Below, one piece after another: positions 52,367 through 61,121 of a DNA stretch of 64,000 bases. The notes beneath the pieces are model-generated. The model was not told where the DNA came from. It made no database searches and worked only from the letters and a program-made list of their open reading frames with translations. Numbering within the stretch: the stretch's first letter is position 1; each line of letters starts with the position of its first letter. A program made the position numbers and the translations under genes. The DNA is from CALFXN01 sp937957815 (GTDB lineage Bacteria; Synergistota; Synergistia; Synergistales; Aminobacteriaceae): positions 7,450 through 71,449 of the forward strand of contig DAIQNX010000015.1 in the NCBI GenBank assembly GCA_036788195.1, read 5' to 3'.

Positions 52367-53257
52367 TCAGGGGTGCTGCCGATGGAAGGGCTTCCATCCG
52401 GATGCCCACTTGCGGGCGGAGTCGATCGCGTCCGGGAGGAGAGCTTCCTCGAGCTTCGCGAGGATCTGCGCTCCCTGGGTATTCCCGGCTGCGGCCGCGA
52501 GGAGCAGCCAGCGATAGGCCGCTTCGTTGTTCGGCGCGACGCCGGTTCCGAAGAAATAACAGACGCCGAGATTGTGCTGCGCGTTGGCGTCTCCCTGCTC
52601 GGCGGCGAGACGATACCACGCGGCGGCCTTTTCGTAGTCGCGAGGGACGCCGCGTCCGAGGCAGAGGGCGTTGCCGATATTGTACTGCGCGGCCGCGAGT
52701 CCCTGTTCCGCCGCCCTGCGGTACCAGCGGACGGCCTCCTCTCGGTCCTGGGAGACGCGTTCCCCCCTGTCGTAGCGGACGCCGATGTTGTTCTGCGCCT
52801 CGGGAAGGCCGTTTTCCGCGGAGAGGAGGCAGAGGCGGTCGGCTTCGACGATGTCCCCGGAGACGCCTTCGCCGTTCGCGTAGTTCGTCGCGAGATTGAA
52901 CTGCGCGTTCGCGTCGCCCTGCTCCGCAGCCATCCTGTAGAACCGGACGGCCTCCCCGTAGTCCCGGGAGACGCCGAGCCCCCGGTCGAAGCAGGCGCCG
53001 AGATTGCACTGCGCCTTCGCGTATCCGCGTTCCGCGGCACGGAGGTGCCATCTGACGGATTCGGCGTAATCCCTCGAGACGATCGTTCCGTTGAAAAACC
53101 GGACGCCCATTTCGTACTGCGCGACAATGTCACCGCTTTCGGCGATCGTCATGAGCTCGGCGGTCGAAAGCGACGCGTACGTCTCGAGCCCCGACGCTCC
53201 CCGAGCGGACGAACAGCACGCAACGATACAGCAGAACAGAAAAACGACGGCTTTCAC
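52367..53257 (-). CDS. Exported Sel1-repeat protein
   Basis: A 296-residue protein with a signal peptide (KAVVFLFCCIVACCSSARG) and about six Sel1-like TPR repeats of ~36 residues, for example YAKAQCNLGACFDRGLGVSR and DANAQFNLATNYANGEGVSG. Sel1 repeats are protein-interaction scaffolds, often in envelope or host-interaction contexts. A short non-repeat tail (RKWASGWKPFHRQHP) ends it. The GTG at 53257 has GGGGAGGAGAGG and a TTGAAT/TAGAAT promoter upstream. Confidence 0.87.
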   Translation of the reverse strand: MKAVVFLFCCIVACCSSARGASGLETYASLSTAELMTIAESGDIVAQYEMGVRFFNGTIVSRDYAESVRWHLRAAERGYAKAQCNLGACFDRGLGVSRDYGEAVRFYRMAAEQGDANAQFNLATNYANGEGVSGDIVEADRLCLLSAENGLPEAQNNIGVRYDRGERVSQDREEAVRWYRRAAEQGLAAAQYNIGNALCLGRGVPRDYEKAAAWYRLAAEQGDANAQHNLGVCYFFGTGVAPNNEAAYRWLLLAAAAGNTQGAQILAKLEEALLPDAIDSARKWASGWKPFHRQHP

Positions 53258-53314
53258 GGACCTCTCCTCCCCGAAGGCGGAATCCCGGCGGAGCCGAGCG
53301 GAATGGTTGTGAAA

Positions 53315-53344
53315 ATTCTATCACTCCGCGAGCGGGCGATTCAA
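53315..53344 (-). promoter_or_regulatory. Promoter of the Sel1-repeat gene
   Basis: On the minus strand: TTGAAT (53344-53339), an 18-base spacer, TAGAAT (53320-53315), 57 bases from the GTG. Confidence 0.55.
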
Positions 53345-53386
53345 GGATGGCGTCGCGAAGAGAGATCTGTCGGCGTGCCCGAGTCG

Positions 53387-53758
53387 TCAGAGAGATCCGA
53401 GGCGCGCGCCGAGAAAGAAGACGCCGAGTCCGAGCGTGTTGTGTGCGATCAGATGTCCCGCCGCGACGAACACCCCTTCCCGTGCCATGTGTCCCGTGTC
53501 GGAGATCAGCGACGAGAAGGTTGTGAACGCGCCCATGAAGCCGATGAAGACGACGTTCCGGATGTGCGGGTCGAGGTGAAGTCTGCGTTCCGCGAGCGCG
53601 AGCAGCAGTCCGTACAGGAAGCATCCCGTGAGGTTGACCGCGAGCGTTCCCCATGGAAATGCGTTTCCCGCGATGCGCTGGACGAAACTCGAAAGCGTGA
53701 AGCGCGCAAGTGTTCCGGCCGCTCCCGCGAGAGCGAGGGCGACGACTGTTCCTGTCAT
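53387..53758 (-). CDS. crcB: Fluoride ion channel FluC/CrcB
   Basis: A 123-residue, four-helix Fluc-type channel subunit: GAAGTLARF at the start, NLTGCFLYG (conserved Asn), FIGFMGAFTTFSSL (Phe box and Na+-site Thr/Ser) and a C-terminal glycine-rich helix. It forms antiparallel dimers that leak F- out of the cell. The ATG at 53758 has GGAAG upstream. A fluoride riboswitch and terminator directly upstream confirm the assignment. Confidence 0.93.
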   Translation of the reverse strand: MTGTVVALALAGAAGTLARFTLSSFVQRIAGNAFPWGTLAVNLTGCFLYGLLLALAERRLHLDPHIRNVVFIGFMGAFTTFSSLISDTGHMAREGVFVAAGHLIAHNTLGLGVFFLGARLGSL

Positions 53759-53797
53759 TGATCGTATCTTCCCTTCCATGGATCGGGGGTCGGCCGC

Positions 53798-53838
53798 AAA
53801 AAAAACGCCTCCTCGCCGGATATCCGGCAAAGAGGCGT
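53798..53838 (-). terminator. Expression-platform terminator of the fluoride riboswitch
   Basis: Minus-strand hairpin with arms ACGCCTC / GAGGCGT enclosing GCCGGATATCCGGC, followed by eight T residues. It shares the sequence GACGCCTC with the 3' side of the aptamer, as needed for switching. Confidence 0.88.
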
Positions 53839-53882
53839 CATCAGCCTTCGTAACGGCGGTCCGGGCGAACGCCATCGCCCTT
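53831..53882 (-). promoter_or_regulatory. Fluoride riboswitch (crcB motif)
   Basis: On the minus strand the conserved GGCGATGGCGTTCGCC hairpin is followed by ACCGCCGTTACG and GGCTGATGACGCCTC, matching the crcB RNA consensus (GGNGAUGG, UUCGCC, GCUGAUGRCNCC). Binding of F- should stabilise the pseudoknot and stop the overlapping terminator from forming, turning on the channel gene. Confidence 0.9.
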
Positions 53883-53895
53883 GTCTGACACGGGA

Positions 53896-53924
53896 ATACT
53901 AGACGGACGCGACGTTTTCGTCAA
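53896..53924 (-). promoter_or_regulatory. Promoter of the fluoride riboswitch, inside the 3' end of the LysR gene
   Basis: On the minus strand: TTGACG (53924-53919), a 17-base spacer and TAGTAT (53901-53896). The -10 overlaps the TAG stop of the LysR gene, so transcription starts only a few bases before the aptamer. Confidence 0.65.
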
Positions 53925-54825
53925 GGGGCGGCTCATCCCAGCGGCCTGCGGCGTCGAGGACGAGGCGCACGAATTCCTGCGCCGCGGGAGAGAGGTCGCA
54001 ACGTTTTCTGTACGCGAGCTGCGTGCGGAAGGTCTCTTCGGGGGTCGGGGCGTTGAGGATCGTCAATGTTCCGCGCCGGGCGGACTCGGCGACGTACATC
54101 CGGGGCATGAACGAGATGCCGAATCCGTCTTCGACGTAGCGACGGATGGCGTCCATGCTCCAGAGTTCCATTCGGCTTTCCGGGAGTATGCCGCGCTCTC
54201 GGAAGAAGTGCTCGACGACGATCCGGTAAGTGCATCCGGGTTCCGTGAAGATGAAACATTCGTCGAGACGTCCCAGTTCGAGCGCCCGAACGAGAAGATT
54301 CTCGTCGGTTCCTCCGGGGGCGACGAAGACCATCTCTTCGGTCTTCAGGGGCACTATTTCGAGATCGGGATGCTTCAGCGGCGGCATGATGACGAACGCG
54401 AGGTCGACGTCGCCGTGGACGACGGTGTCGACCGTTTCGACGCAGACGCTGTTTCGCAGACACACGCGAACCCTCGGGCAGAGTTTCCGGAATATCGCGA
54501 GGGTTTCCCGGAGCCGAACGACGATCAGGCTCTCGACGGCGGAGATCCGGAGCTCTCCGGATGGTTCGGCCGTCCCGGAGGCGATTTCGCGCACCTTCGT
54601 CTCGAGCGTCAGGATGTCCCCCGAAATATCCAGAAGGCGCATACCGGCATCGGTGAGGCGGAAGCGGCGCGACGAACGGTCGACGAGTGGAGTTCCCGTT
54701 TCCGTCTCGAGTGCGCGGATCTGCGCCGAAACCGTGGACTGCGAGTACCCGAGCTGTCTCGCGGCGAGCGTGAAACTTTCCAGCGTCGCGGTCGTCCTGA
54801 AGGTTGCCAGAAATCGCGTCTCCAC
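53899..54825 (-). CDS. LysR-family transcriptional regulator
   Basis: A 308-residue regulator: N-terminal winged HTH (FLATFRTTATLESFTLAARQLGYSQSTVSAQIRALE) and a two-lobe periplasmic-binding-like effector domain (ELRISAVESL, DVDLAFVIMPP, FGISFMPR). The GTG at 54825 follows GAAGGAGA. It is divergent from an amino-acid permease, and the 140-base gap holds two LysR-like dyads, so it probably controls that permease. The ligand is unknown. Its 3' end contains the promoter of the fluoride channel transcript. Confidence 0.92.
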   Translation of the reverse strand: METRFLATFRTTATLESFTLAARQLGYSQSTVSAQIRALETETGTPLVDRSSRRFRLTDAGMRLLDISGDILTLETKVREIASGTAEPSGELRISAVESLIVVRLRETLAIFRKLCPRVRVCLRNSVCVETVDTVVHGDVDLAFVIMPPLKHPDLEIVPLKTEEMVFVAPGGTDENLLVRALELGRLDECFIFTEPGCTYRIVVEHFFRERGILPESRMELWSMDAIRRYVEDGFGISFMPRMYVAESARRGTLTILNAPTPEETFRTQLAYRKRCDLSPAAQEFVRLVLDAAGRWDEPPLDENVASV

Positions 54826-54870
54826 AAAATCTCCTTCTTTCCCACCGTGAAAACTCGAAGATCGTACTCA

Positions 54871-54898
54871 ATCGAAAAAAACGATTCGAAAAATCGAA
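54871..54898. promoter_or_regulatory. Tandem LysR-type dyads between lysR and the APC permease
   Basis: ATCG-A7-CGAT (54871-54885) and TTCGA-AAAA-TCGAA (54885-54898) lie side by side just upstream of the permease -35. Their T-N11-A-like geometry and divergent position fit recognition and activation sites of a LysR regulator. Confidence 0.55.
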
Positions 54899-54907
54899 AC
54901 GTTCCGT

Positions 54908-54936
54908 TTGTCCGATGAAGATATCGCGATTATAGT
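54908..54936 (+). promoter_or_regulatory. Promoter of the APC permease gene
   Basis: TTGTCC (54908-54913), a 17-base spacer and TATAGT (54931-54936), 29 bases before the ATG. The adjacent dyads would place a regulator next to the -35. Confidence 0.65.
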
Positions 54937-54965
54937 ACTCCCGAAAGACGCGGAGGTGAAGGTAA

Positions 54966-56207
54966 ATGAAACGGAAACTGAACGTCGGAACGCTCTCGGG
55001 ACTTCTCGTCGGTCCCGTGCTCGGATCGGGAGTGATTCTGCTGCCGCCGATGGCGCTCGGACTCGCCGGGACGGAATCGTTCGCGGCATGGGGGATCACG
55101 CTCGTTCTCATGGGGGTTTTCGCCGGAGTGACGGCTGCGCTCTGCATGCGCTATCCCGGCGACGGAGGGCTCGTCGAGGCTGTCGGAGCCGCGTTCGGCC
55201 CGACCTTCAGGGACGTGTGCGGCTGTCTGATGCTCGGCGCGGTCTGTTTCGGCCCGGCGGCCGTCTCGTTCACGGCCGGGACGTATCTCGCCGATGTCCT
55301 TCCCGTTCCGGGGGGCGCTTTCGGCGGAGGGATTTCGATGGCGATGCTGTGTCTGCTCCTGCTGCAGCGCCGTGTGACGTTCGTCGGGATGCTGTCGCTG
55401 GTTTCCTCGACGCTGATCGGCCTGGTGCTGTTCGCGGGAAGCGTCAGCGTCCTGCTGTACCCCTCGGCCGCGGTGCCGTTGCCCGCGCCGTCGGTCGCCT
55501 CGTTCGGAAGGGCGCTCGTTCTGCTTTTCTGGGCGATCACCGGTTGGGAGATTCTCGGAAACTACACGCTCGAGATCGAACGGTCGCGGACGACGGTTCC
55601 GGCCGCCGTCACGCTCTCGTTCACGGCGATCGCGGCGATCTACCTCGCCATCGCGAAGGCGCTGCCGCTCGTCGCTCCCTCCGGCGGCGGGATCCCCTCG
55701 ATGGCCGACCTCCTCCGCCCGCTCTTCGGGGCTGCGGCGCCCGCCCTGATAGCGGCGCTCGGCGCGATGCTGTGCGGATGCACGTACATGATGGTCGTCG
55801 GCGGAGTGTCGCGCCTCGCGGCGTCGATGGCCGAACGCGGAAAACTCCCGCGCTTCTTCGCGGTCCGCAACGAAAACGGCATTCCCGTCCGCGCGGTCGT
55901 CACACTTGGGGGCATCCATCTCGCGAGCCTGTCGCTTGCGGGGCTCGGGGTTCTGAATCTGGCGTCGCTCGTGGGCACGGCGAACGGGCTCTTTCTGCTG
56001 AACGCGCTGCTGATCGTCTGCGCCGCGGTCCGTCTGTTGTCGAATCCCGCCGTGCGGATCGCGGCCTGCGTTCTGGCAATCGGGTTCGCGGCGATTTTCT
56101 CGTTCGCCGACCGGCTCTCGCTGCTCGCGGTCGTGACGGTCCTCGTGCTCTCGCAGCTCGGGGAACGTTCCCGGGATTCGTCCCTCGCGCGGGCCGCGGA
56201 GGACTGA
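54966..56207 (+). CDS. APC-family amino-acid permease
   Basis: A 413-residue permease with about twelve helices. The APC start motif GTLSGLLVGPVLGSGVILLPP (TM1 unwound GSG) and the TM6 region FWAITGWEILGNYTLEIER are clear. The loop SMAERGKLPRFFAVRNENGIPVRAV between TM8 and TM9 is typical of YjeH-like and related amino-acid transporters. Exporter or importer direction is not certain. It is divergent from LysR and followed by a hairpin. Confidence 0.88.
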   Translation: MKRKLNVGTLSGLLVGPVLGSGVILLPPMALGLAGTESFAAWGITLVLMGVFAGVTAALCMRYPGDGGLVEAVGAAFGPTFRDVCGCLMLGAVCFGPAAVSFTAGTYLADVLPVPGGAFGGGISMAMLCLLLLQRRVTFVGMLSLVSSTLIGLVLFAGSVSVLLYPSAAVPLPAPSVASFGRALVLLFWAITGWEILGNYTLEIERSRTTVPAAVTLSFTAIAAIYLAIAKALPLVAPSGGGIPSMADLLRPLFGAAAPALIAALGAMLCGCTYMMVVGGVSRLAASMAERGKLPRFFAVRNENGIPVRAVVTLGGIHLASLSLAGLGVLNLASLVGTANGLFLLNALLIVCAAVRLLSNPAVRIAACVLAIGFAAIFSFADRLSLLAVVTVLVLSQLGERSRDSSLARAAED

Positions 56208-56229
56208 CGCGGCCCGCACGTTCCGAAAT

Positions 56230-56267
56230 GACGCCGCCCCCGCGGGAGGGACCCCGGGAGCGGCGTC
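56230..56267. terminator. Hairpin between the APC permease and larA-like genes
   Basis: Arms GACGCCGC / GCGGCGTC with a partly paired 22-base interior. There is no clean T-run on either side. It separates convergent genes. Confidence 0.5.
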
Positions 56268-56294
56268 GACGCGACGTTCTTCCCGTATCGCCGT

Positions 56295-57557
56295 TCAGCG
56301 AATGACGGGCAGAACGATGCCTCCCTGCGGAATGACGATGGCGGTGAAGTCCGGGCCGTATTTTTCGGCCATCTCCCGGACGACCACGCCGAGGTCCGTG
56401 ACCTTCGTGCAGAACATCTTCTTCGCGTCGGCCGCGTCGACGTCCGCGTAGAGCAGGATCGTCGCGCGCTTCGCGACCTTCGCGAGGTAGTAGAGCTTGT
56501 GTGCCCCGAAACGGAAGTCCGCCTCGAATGACGCGATCGTTTCGTCTTTTGTCGAGCCTCGCTGCGCCCACTCCTGGAAGGTCTTGTGTCCGTACCCCTC
56601 CTCGAGTTCCGCGAAGAAGACGATCGTCCCTCCGTCGCGGACGGCGCGCGCTGCCATGTGGATCGCCTTGTGCGCCTGGTACATGTTGATGTCTTTCGGG
56701 TAGCCGCCCGCCGAGACGAAGACGACGTCGGCCTGCCGGTCGAGCGGCGCGAAGTTCTTTTCGCGGAAGGTCCGGATGCCTTCGAGCCATGCGTCCTTCC
56801 AGTGGCCGCCGACGAGACGGATGATGTTCTTCCGGCTGTCGGAGACGCAGTTGACGATGAAGTGCAGCGGGCAGAAGCGCTCCACGGCCTCGATCATCTC
56901 GTCGCTCAGGGGGTTGCCCTCGACGACGCCGATGTCGACGCCGGGCCAGGTCATCATTTTGTGGTTGCTCATGACGGTCTCGCGCGCCGCGACGCCGGGG
57001 AGGATGCTCTTGCGCCCTCCCGCGAAGCCCGCGTAGTAGTGCAGCAGCACCTCGCCGATCGCGATGCGCATGTCCGCCTCCGCGACCTCCCGGCAGATCC
57101 GGAGTTCGTTGCCCGTGGAGAGCGTTCCGAGCGGGACGAGGTCGGGCGCGTCGCAATCGTGGTTGACGACCCTGTACGCCTTCGGGATGTCGGGTCCGAG
57201 AATCTGTCCGATTTCCTCCGCGTTCATCGCGCGGTGCGTCCCCGTCGCCACGACGATGACGACGGATTCGCGCGCGACGTCGAGAAGGTCGAGCTTCTTG
57301 AGGATCGGCGGCAGAAGTTCCCGCGTCGGCGTCGATCGAGTCATGTCGTTGACGATGATGGCGATCTTCTTCGGGGCGAGGCGCTCGACGATGTCCGAAA
57401 AGGGTTCCCCCGCAGTCGGCGTTTCGAGGAGGTCCCACGCCGCCTCCCAGAGATCCGCGACCGGTTCGCCGCCTTCCGGCTCCAGGACGTCGATGACGTT
57501 CCGGTCGGGAAGGTCGAACGCGACCGATTCATCTCCCCATTTGAGCGATACTTTCAC
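56295..57557 (-). CDS. LarA-family nickel-pincer-dependent 2-hydroxyacid racemase
   Basis: A 420-residue LarA homologue with the key residues of lactate racemase in register: His108 in TGTHRA, His173 in LLHYYAGFAGG, Lys183 (cofactor-tethering Lys) in GRKSILPGV and His199 in SNHKM (Ni ligand). DMTRSTPTRE and GGYPKDINMYQAHKA are also typical. The substrate may be lactate or another 2-hydroxyacid, since many homologues differ. LarB, LarC and LarE, which make the cofactor, are not in the window. It is the last gene of the TRAP operon, 19 bases after the permease. Confidence 0.88.
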   Translation of the reverse strand: MKVSLKWGDESVAFDLPDRNVIDVLEPEGGEPVADLWEAAWDLLETPTAGEPFSDIVERLAPKKIAIIVNDMTRSTPTRELLPPILKKLDLLDVARESVVIVVATGTHRAMNAEEIGQILGPDIPKAYRVVNHDCDAPDLVPLGTLSTGNELRICREVAEADMRIAIGEVLLHYYAGFAGGRKSILPGVAARETVMSNHKMMTWPGVDIGVVEGNPLSDEMIEAVERFCPLHFIVNCVSDSRKNIIRLVGGHWKDAWLEGIRTFREKNFAPLDRQADVVFVSAGGYPKDINMYQAHKAIHMAARAVRDGGTIVFFAELEEGYGHKTFQEWAQRGSTKDETIASFEADFRFGAHKLYYLAKVAKRATILLYADVDAADAKKMFCTKVTDLGVVVREMAEKYGPDFTAIVIPQGGIVLPVIR

Positions 57558-57576
57558 TGGAGTCCCCTCCGTTTCC

Positions 57577-59538
57577 TCATGCCGGTCTCGCCCGCATCTG
57601 ACGCTGTTGCTGCTTCTGCCAGAACCACACGGCGGCCGTCAGCCCAACCCCGATGATGTCGGTCACGGTTCCCGGGAAGATGAGGCAGATCGCACCCGCG
57701 AACATCGCCGCACGCTGGATCGGGTTCATCTTCACGTACAGGTAGTTCTGGAGCGAGGCGGCGAGCGCGATGACGCCGACGAAGCTCGTGATCGTCGACA
57801 TGACGATGCTGAACGTCGTGCCGCCCTCGAGAAGCAGCTGCGGGCTGTAGATGAACGTGAACGGAATCAGGAATCCGGCGAGGGAGATCCGGAATCCCGC
57901 CCAGCCGACTTCGGAGGGGCGCTGTCCCGAGATTCCGGCCGCGCCGTAGGAGGCGATGGCGACCGGGGGCGTCAGGTTGGAGAGGCACGCGAAGTAGTAC
58001 GAGAACATGTGCGCCGCGAGCGGGCTCACACCCAACGTAATGAGCGCCGGGGCCGCTATCGTGGCCGTGACGATGTAGCACGCGGTCGTCGGGAGCCCCA
58101 TGCCGAGGATGATGCAGACGACCATGGTGAGGAACGCCGTGATGATAAGGCTGCCCCCGGCGAGCGAGACGATGTTGTCGCCGAGGACGAGCCCGAGCCC
58201 CGTGAGGTTCGTGATGCCGATGATGTTGCCGACGACGGCGCACGCCATTCCGACGCCGACGCACTGCCGTGCGCCCTGTTCCATCGCGCGGATGAGAGCC
58301 TTCCGCGAGAGGCGCGTGCTCTTGCTCAGGAAGCTGACCGCGACGGAACTGACGATGCCGTAGAAGGCGGCGTAGAGTGGCGTCCGGCCGATCATCAGGA
58401 GCCAGACGATGACGACGATCGGAACGATGAGGTGGCCGCGTTCCCGCATGACCTTTTTGAGCGGAGTGATGTTCTCTTCCCTGACGACGTGCATTCCGAG
58501 CTTGACCGCCTCGATGTGGACGTAGGCGTATTCCGCGATGTAGTAGAGGACGGCCGGAATCGCGGCCGCGAGCATGATCGTGACGTACTGGACGCCGAGG
58601 TATTCCGCCATGATGAACGACGCGGCACCCATGACCGGCGGCATGATCATTCCACCCGTACCGGCGACCGCGACGACGGCCGCCGCGAAGACGGGCTTGA
58701 ACCCGACGTCCCGCATGAGCGGGATCGTGAAGGTCCCCGTCGCGGCGACGTTGCCGACGGCGCTCCCGTTGATCATTCCCATGAGACCGCTCGCGACGAT
58801 CGAAACCTTCGCCTCGCCGCCGATCGTCCGTCCGGCCAGCGACATCGCGAGGTCCTTGATGAAGAGCCCCATTCCCGTTTCGGTCAGAAACGCGCCGAAC
58901 AGGATAAACAGGAAGATATACGTCGCGGAGACGCCGAGTGCCGTGCCGAAGATCCCCTCGGACGACAGGAAGAGCTGGTAGACGAGCCTTTTGAACGTGA
59001 AGCCGGTGTGCCCGAGAACGCCCGGAATGTATTCGCCCCACAGGCCGTATGCGATGAAGACGAGTGAGAGGTACATGAGTTCCTTGCCGACGGTGCGGCG
59101 CGTCCCTTCGAGAACGCAGACGATGACGATGGTCCCCATGATGTAATCCATGGCGATCGCGGTGCCGCGGATGCTGAACGCGTCGAACATGAAGAAAAGG
59201 TACAGGCTCGACGTGATCGACAGCGCGAGCCAGACCCAGTCGACCGCGGACGGTCTGTTCCGCGGGGATTTTCCGCTTCCGGGATAGAGCAGGAATGTCA
59301 GCGCCATCAGGAACGCGAGGTGGACGCTGCGCTGCTTCATGGCCATAAGCGTGCCGAATCCCGAGGTATACAGGTGAAACAGCGACATGGCTACGGCGAT
59401 GATTGTGATGACGATCGCCCAGGTTCCCGTGTACTTCCGGAATCGGGACTCCGAGTCGACCTTTTCGAGGACCTTTTCCGCAGCCGCGGTCGCCTGCGCT
59501 TCGGTCAGCACGGGTTGGTCACGGTTATCTTCCGACAC
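57577..59538 (-). CDS. TRAP transporter fused permease (TAXI type, 4TM plus 12TM)
   Basis: A 653-residue fused small-and-large TRAP permease with an N-terminal soluble tail, four helices of the DctQ type and a DctM domain (FGAFLTETGMGLFIKDLAMSL, GSAVGNVAATGTFTIPLM, GTGGMIMPPVMGAASFIMAE, GMGLPTTACYIVTATIAAP, SNLTPPVAIASYGAAGISG). It imports organic acids with Na+ or H+. The GTG at 59538 has GAAAGGGGG eight bases ahead; an upstream ATG would add an unlikely tail. It follows its TAXI binding protein. Confidence 0.93.
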   Translation of the reverse strand: MSEDNRDQPVLTEAQATAAAEKVLEKVDSESRFRKYTGTWAIVITIIAVAMSLFHLYTSGFGTLMAMKQRSVHLAFLMALTFLLYPGSGKSPRNRPSAVDWVWLALSITSSLYLFFMFDAFSIRGTAIAMDYIMGTIVIVCVLEGTRRTVGKELMYLSLVFIAYGLWGEYIPGVLGHTGFTFKRLVYQLFLSSEGIFGTALGVSATYIFLFILFGAFLTETGMGLFIKDLAMSLAGRTIGGEAKVSIVASGLMGMINGSAVGNVAATGTFTIPLMRDVGFKPVFAAAVVAVAGTGGMIMPPVMGAASFIMAEYLGVQYVTIMLAAAIPAVLYYIAEYAYVHIEAVKLGMHVVREENITPLKKVMRERGHLIVPIVVIVWLLMIGRTPLYAAFYGIVSSVAVSFLSKSTRLSRKALIRAMEQGARQCVGVGMACAVVGNIIGITNLTGLGLVLGDNIVSLAGGSLIITAFLTMVVCIILGMGLPTTACYIVTATIAAPALITLGVSPLAAHMFSYYFACLSNLTPPVAIASYGAAGISGQRPSEVGWAGFRISLAGFLIPFTFIYSPQLLLEGGTTFSIVMSTITSFVGVIALAASLQNYLYVKMNPIQRAAMFAGAICLIFPGTVTDIIGVGLTAAVWFWQKQQQRQMRARPA

Positions 59539-59620
59539 AAACGGAACCCCCTTTCGGGTGCGGTGCAGGGAATTGACGGGGCCGCCCGTATCGGACGGTC
59601 CCGTCAAGGATTCGGTCGCG

Positions 59621-60631
59621 CTACTTCGCGATCAGGTTCAGAGGAATCTCGACGCCGGCTTCCTTGAAGTACTTCACGGATCCCGAGTGCAGCGGAAGCG
59701 TCATTCCCTTGATGGCGTTTTCGATCGTCGTGTCCTTCGTGGCCTTGTGCGCGGAGACGAGATCGTTGTGGAAGTCGTACATCGATTTCGTGAGTTTGTA
59801 GATCAGATCGTCGGGCTGGGACGCGTCGGTGAAGAGGATATTCGCGAGGGCGACCGTGTGGATGTCCTTGTCCTGCTTCGGATAGGTTCCCGCCTTGATC
59901 GTGAACGGATAGTACCAGGGGAACTTTTCGCAGATCGTCTGGATCTTGTCGTCTTCAATCGACATGAGTTCGGCGACTCCCGAGGACATCATGTCGATGA
60001 CGACGGCCGTCGGAACGCCTCCCGCGATGTGCGCCGCGTCGGTCTGGTTGTTCTTGAGAAGGTCGGCGGCTTCGTTGTAGCCGAGGAAGTCTGCCTTCAC
60101 GGTGACCTCGCCCTGATCCTTCATGTAATTCAGGCCGTAGGCGGAAAGCATCTCGCGGCTGTTGATCTCGGTCGCGCTCGCGACGGCGCCGGGGACGATG
60201 CTCTTGCCCTTGAAGTCGGCCACGCTCGCGATGCCCGCGCCCTTGCGGACGACCCAGTGCATGACGTTCGGATACAGCGAGAGCATTCCGCGCATCCCCT
60301 TGTACGGGAAGTTCGGCTTGCCCTCGTACGTGCCCTTGCCGTAATAGGCGTAGTAACAGATTCCGTTCTGTCCGATGGCGATCTGGACTTCCTTGTTCAT
60401 CATGAGTTCGATGTTCTGCGGGGTTCCCGCAGTCGCCTGCGCCGACGCCTTGACGCCCTCGAGCTTCTTGCTCCAGATCTGCGCCATCGCGTTGCCGATC
60501 GGATAGTAGGCCCCGCCCGTGGTTGCGGTCGCGATGTTCACGCGATAGTTCGCCGCCTCGACAGTCGCGCCGAAGGCGAAGACCAGAAGGACGGACAGAA
60601 GGACACAGACCGCTGACGTTCGCTTTCTCAT
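59621..60631 (-). CDS. TAXI-family TRAP solute-binding protein
   Basis: A 336-residue exported receptor with a signal peptide (KRTSAVCVLLSVLLVFAFGATVEA) and the TAXI start YRVNIATATTGGAYYPIGNAMAQIWSK. TAXI receptors deliver ligands such as glutamate, 2-oxoglutarate or other carboxylates to fused permeases. The actual ligand cannot be read from sequence. ATG at 60631 with GAGGAGGG. It lies 106 bases downstream of the DUF1667 gene, in the same direction. Confidence 0.93.
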   Translation of the reverse strand: MRKRTSAVCVLLSVLLVFAFGATVEAANYRVNIATATTGGAYYPIGNAMAQIWSKKLEGVKASAQATAGTPQNIELMMNKEVQIAIGQNGICYYAYYGKGTYEGKPNFPYKGMRGMLSLYPNVMHWVVRKGAGIASVADFKGKSIVPGAVASATEINSREMLSAYGLNYMKDQGEVTVKADFLGYNEAADLLKNNQTDAAHIAGGVPTAVVIDMMSSGVAELMSIEDDKIQTICEKFPWYYPFTIKAGTYPKQDKDIHTVALANILFTDASQPDDLIYKLTKSMYDFHNDLVSAHKATKDTTIENAIKGMTLPLHSGSVKYFKEAGVEIPLNLIAK

Positions 60632-60737
60632 TCAGAACCCTCCTCAGTATGATGTATGATGTGGAGCTTCCGCCGTGTCCACGGAACCGTTCACCGGGCG
60701 CGGCAGAGTGACGCCTCGATCTCTCGTATCTCGTACC

Positions 60738-61121
60738 CTATGCGTCCCGTTCCCTGACGGTGCGCGTGGCGATCACGTCAGTATCCGTTCCGGCAGGATT
60801 TCGAAGAATCACGTCCCCCGTCGTCACGGGGGCCTTCACGCGGATCGCGCGAATCTCGTCCATGACGTCGCGGATTTTGGCGAGCGGAATGGGGTGATTC
60901 GTGCGGACGCTCGCCATCGGAAAATCGCCGCCCGAGACCGGAACCGACGACGCGATCGTACGGAGGGGGTTCTCCACCTCCTGGCGCGCCCACTTCTCGC
61001 CTCGTTTGCAGATGTTTCCGAGAACGCCGACGACCACGGAACATCCGTCGCGTTCTTCGACGTCGACCCTGAGCGGACACCCGTTCGGGCAGACGACGCA
61101 TGTGTATTCCCGGATGCTCAT
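60738..61121 (-). CDS. DUF1667 iron-sulfur-type protein
   Basis: A 127-residue protein with CVVCPNGCPL and a later GNICKRG, a four-Cys set likely to bind an Fe-S cluster, followed by a strand-rich C-terminal half (VRTNHPIPLAKI, VKAPVTTGDVILRN). DUF1667 proteins accompany GlpA/GlpB-like flavoproteins in anaerobes and are probably the third subunit of the dehydrogenase. Its ATG overlaps the preceding stop as ATGA. Confidence 0.87.
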   Translation of the reverse strand: MSIREYTCVVCPNGCPLRVDVEERDGCSVVVGVLGNICKRGEKWARQEVENPLRTIASSVPVSGGDFPMASVRTNHPIPLAKIRDVMDEIRAIRVKAPVTTGDVILRNPAGTDTDVIATRTVRERDA

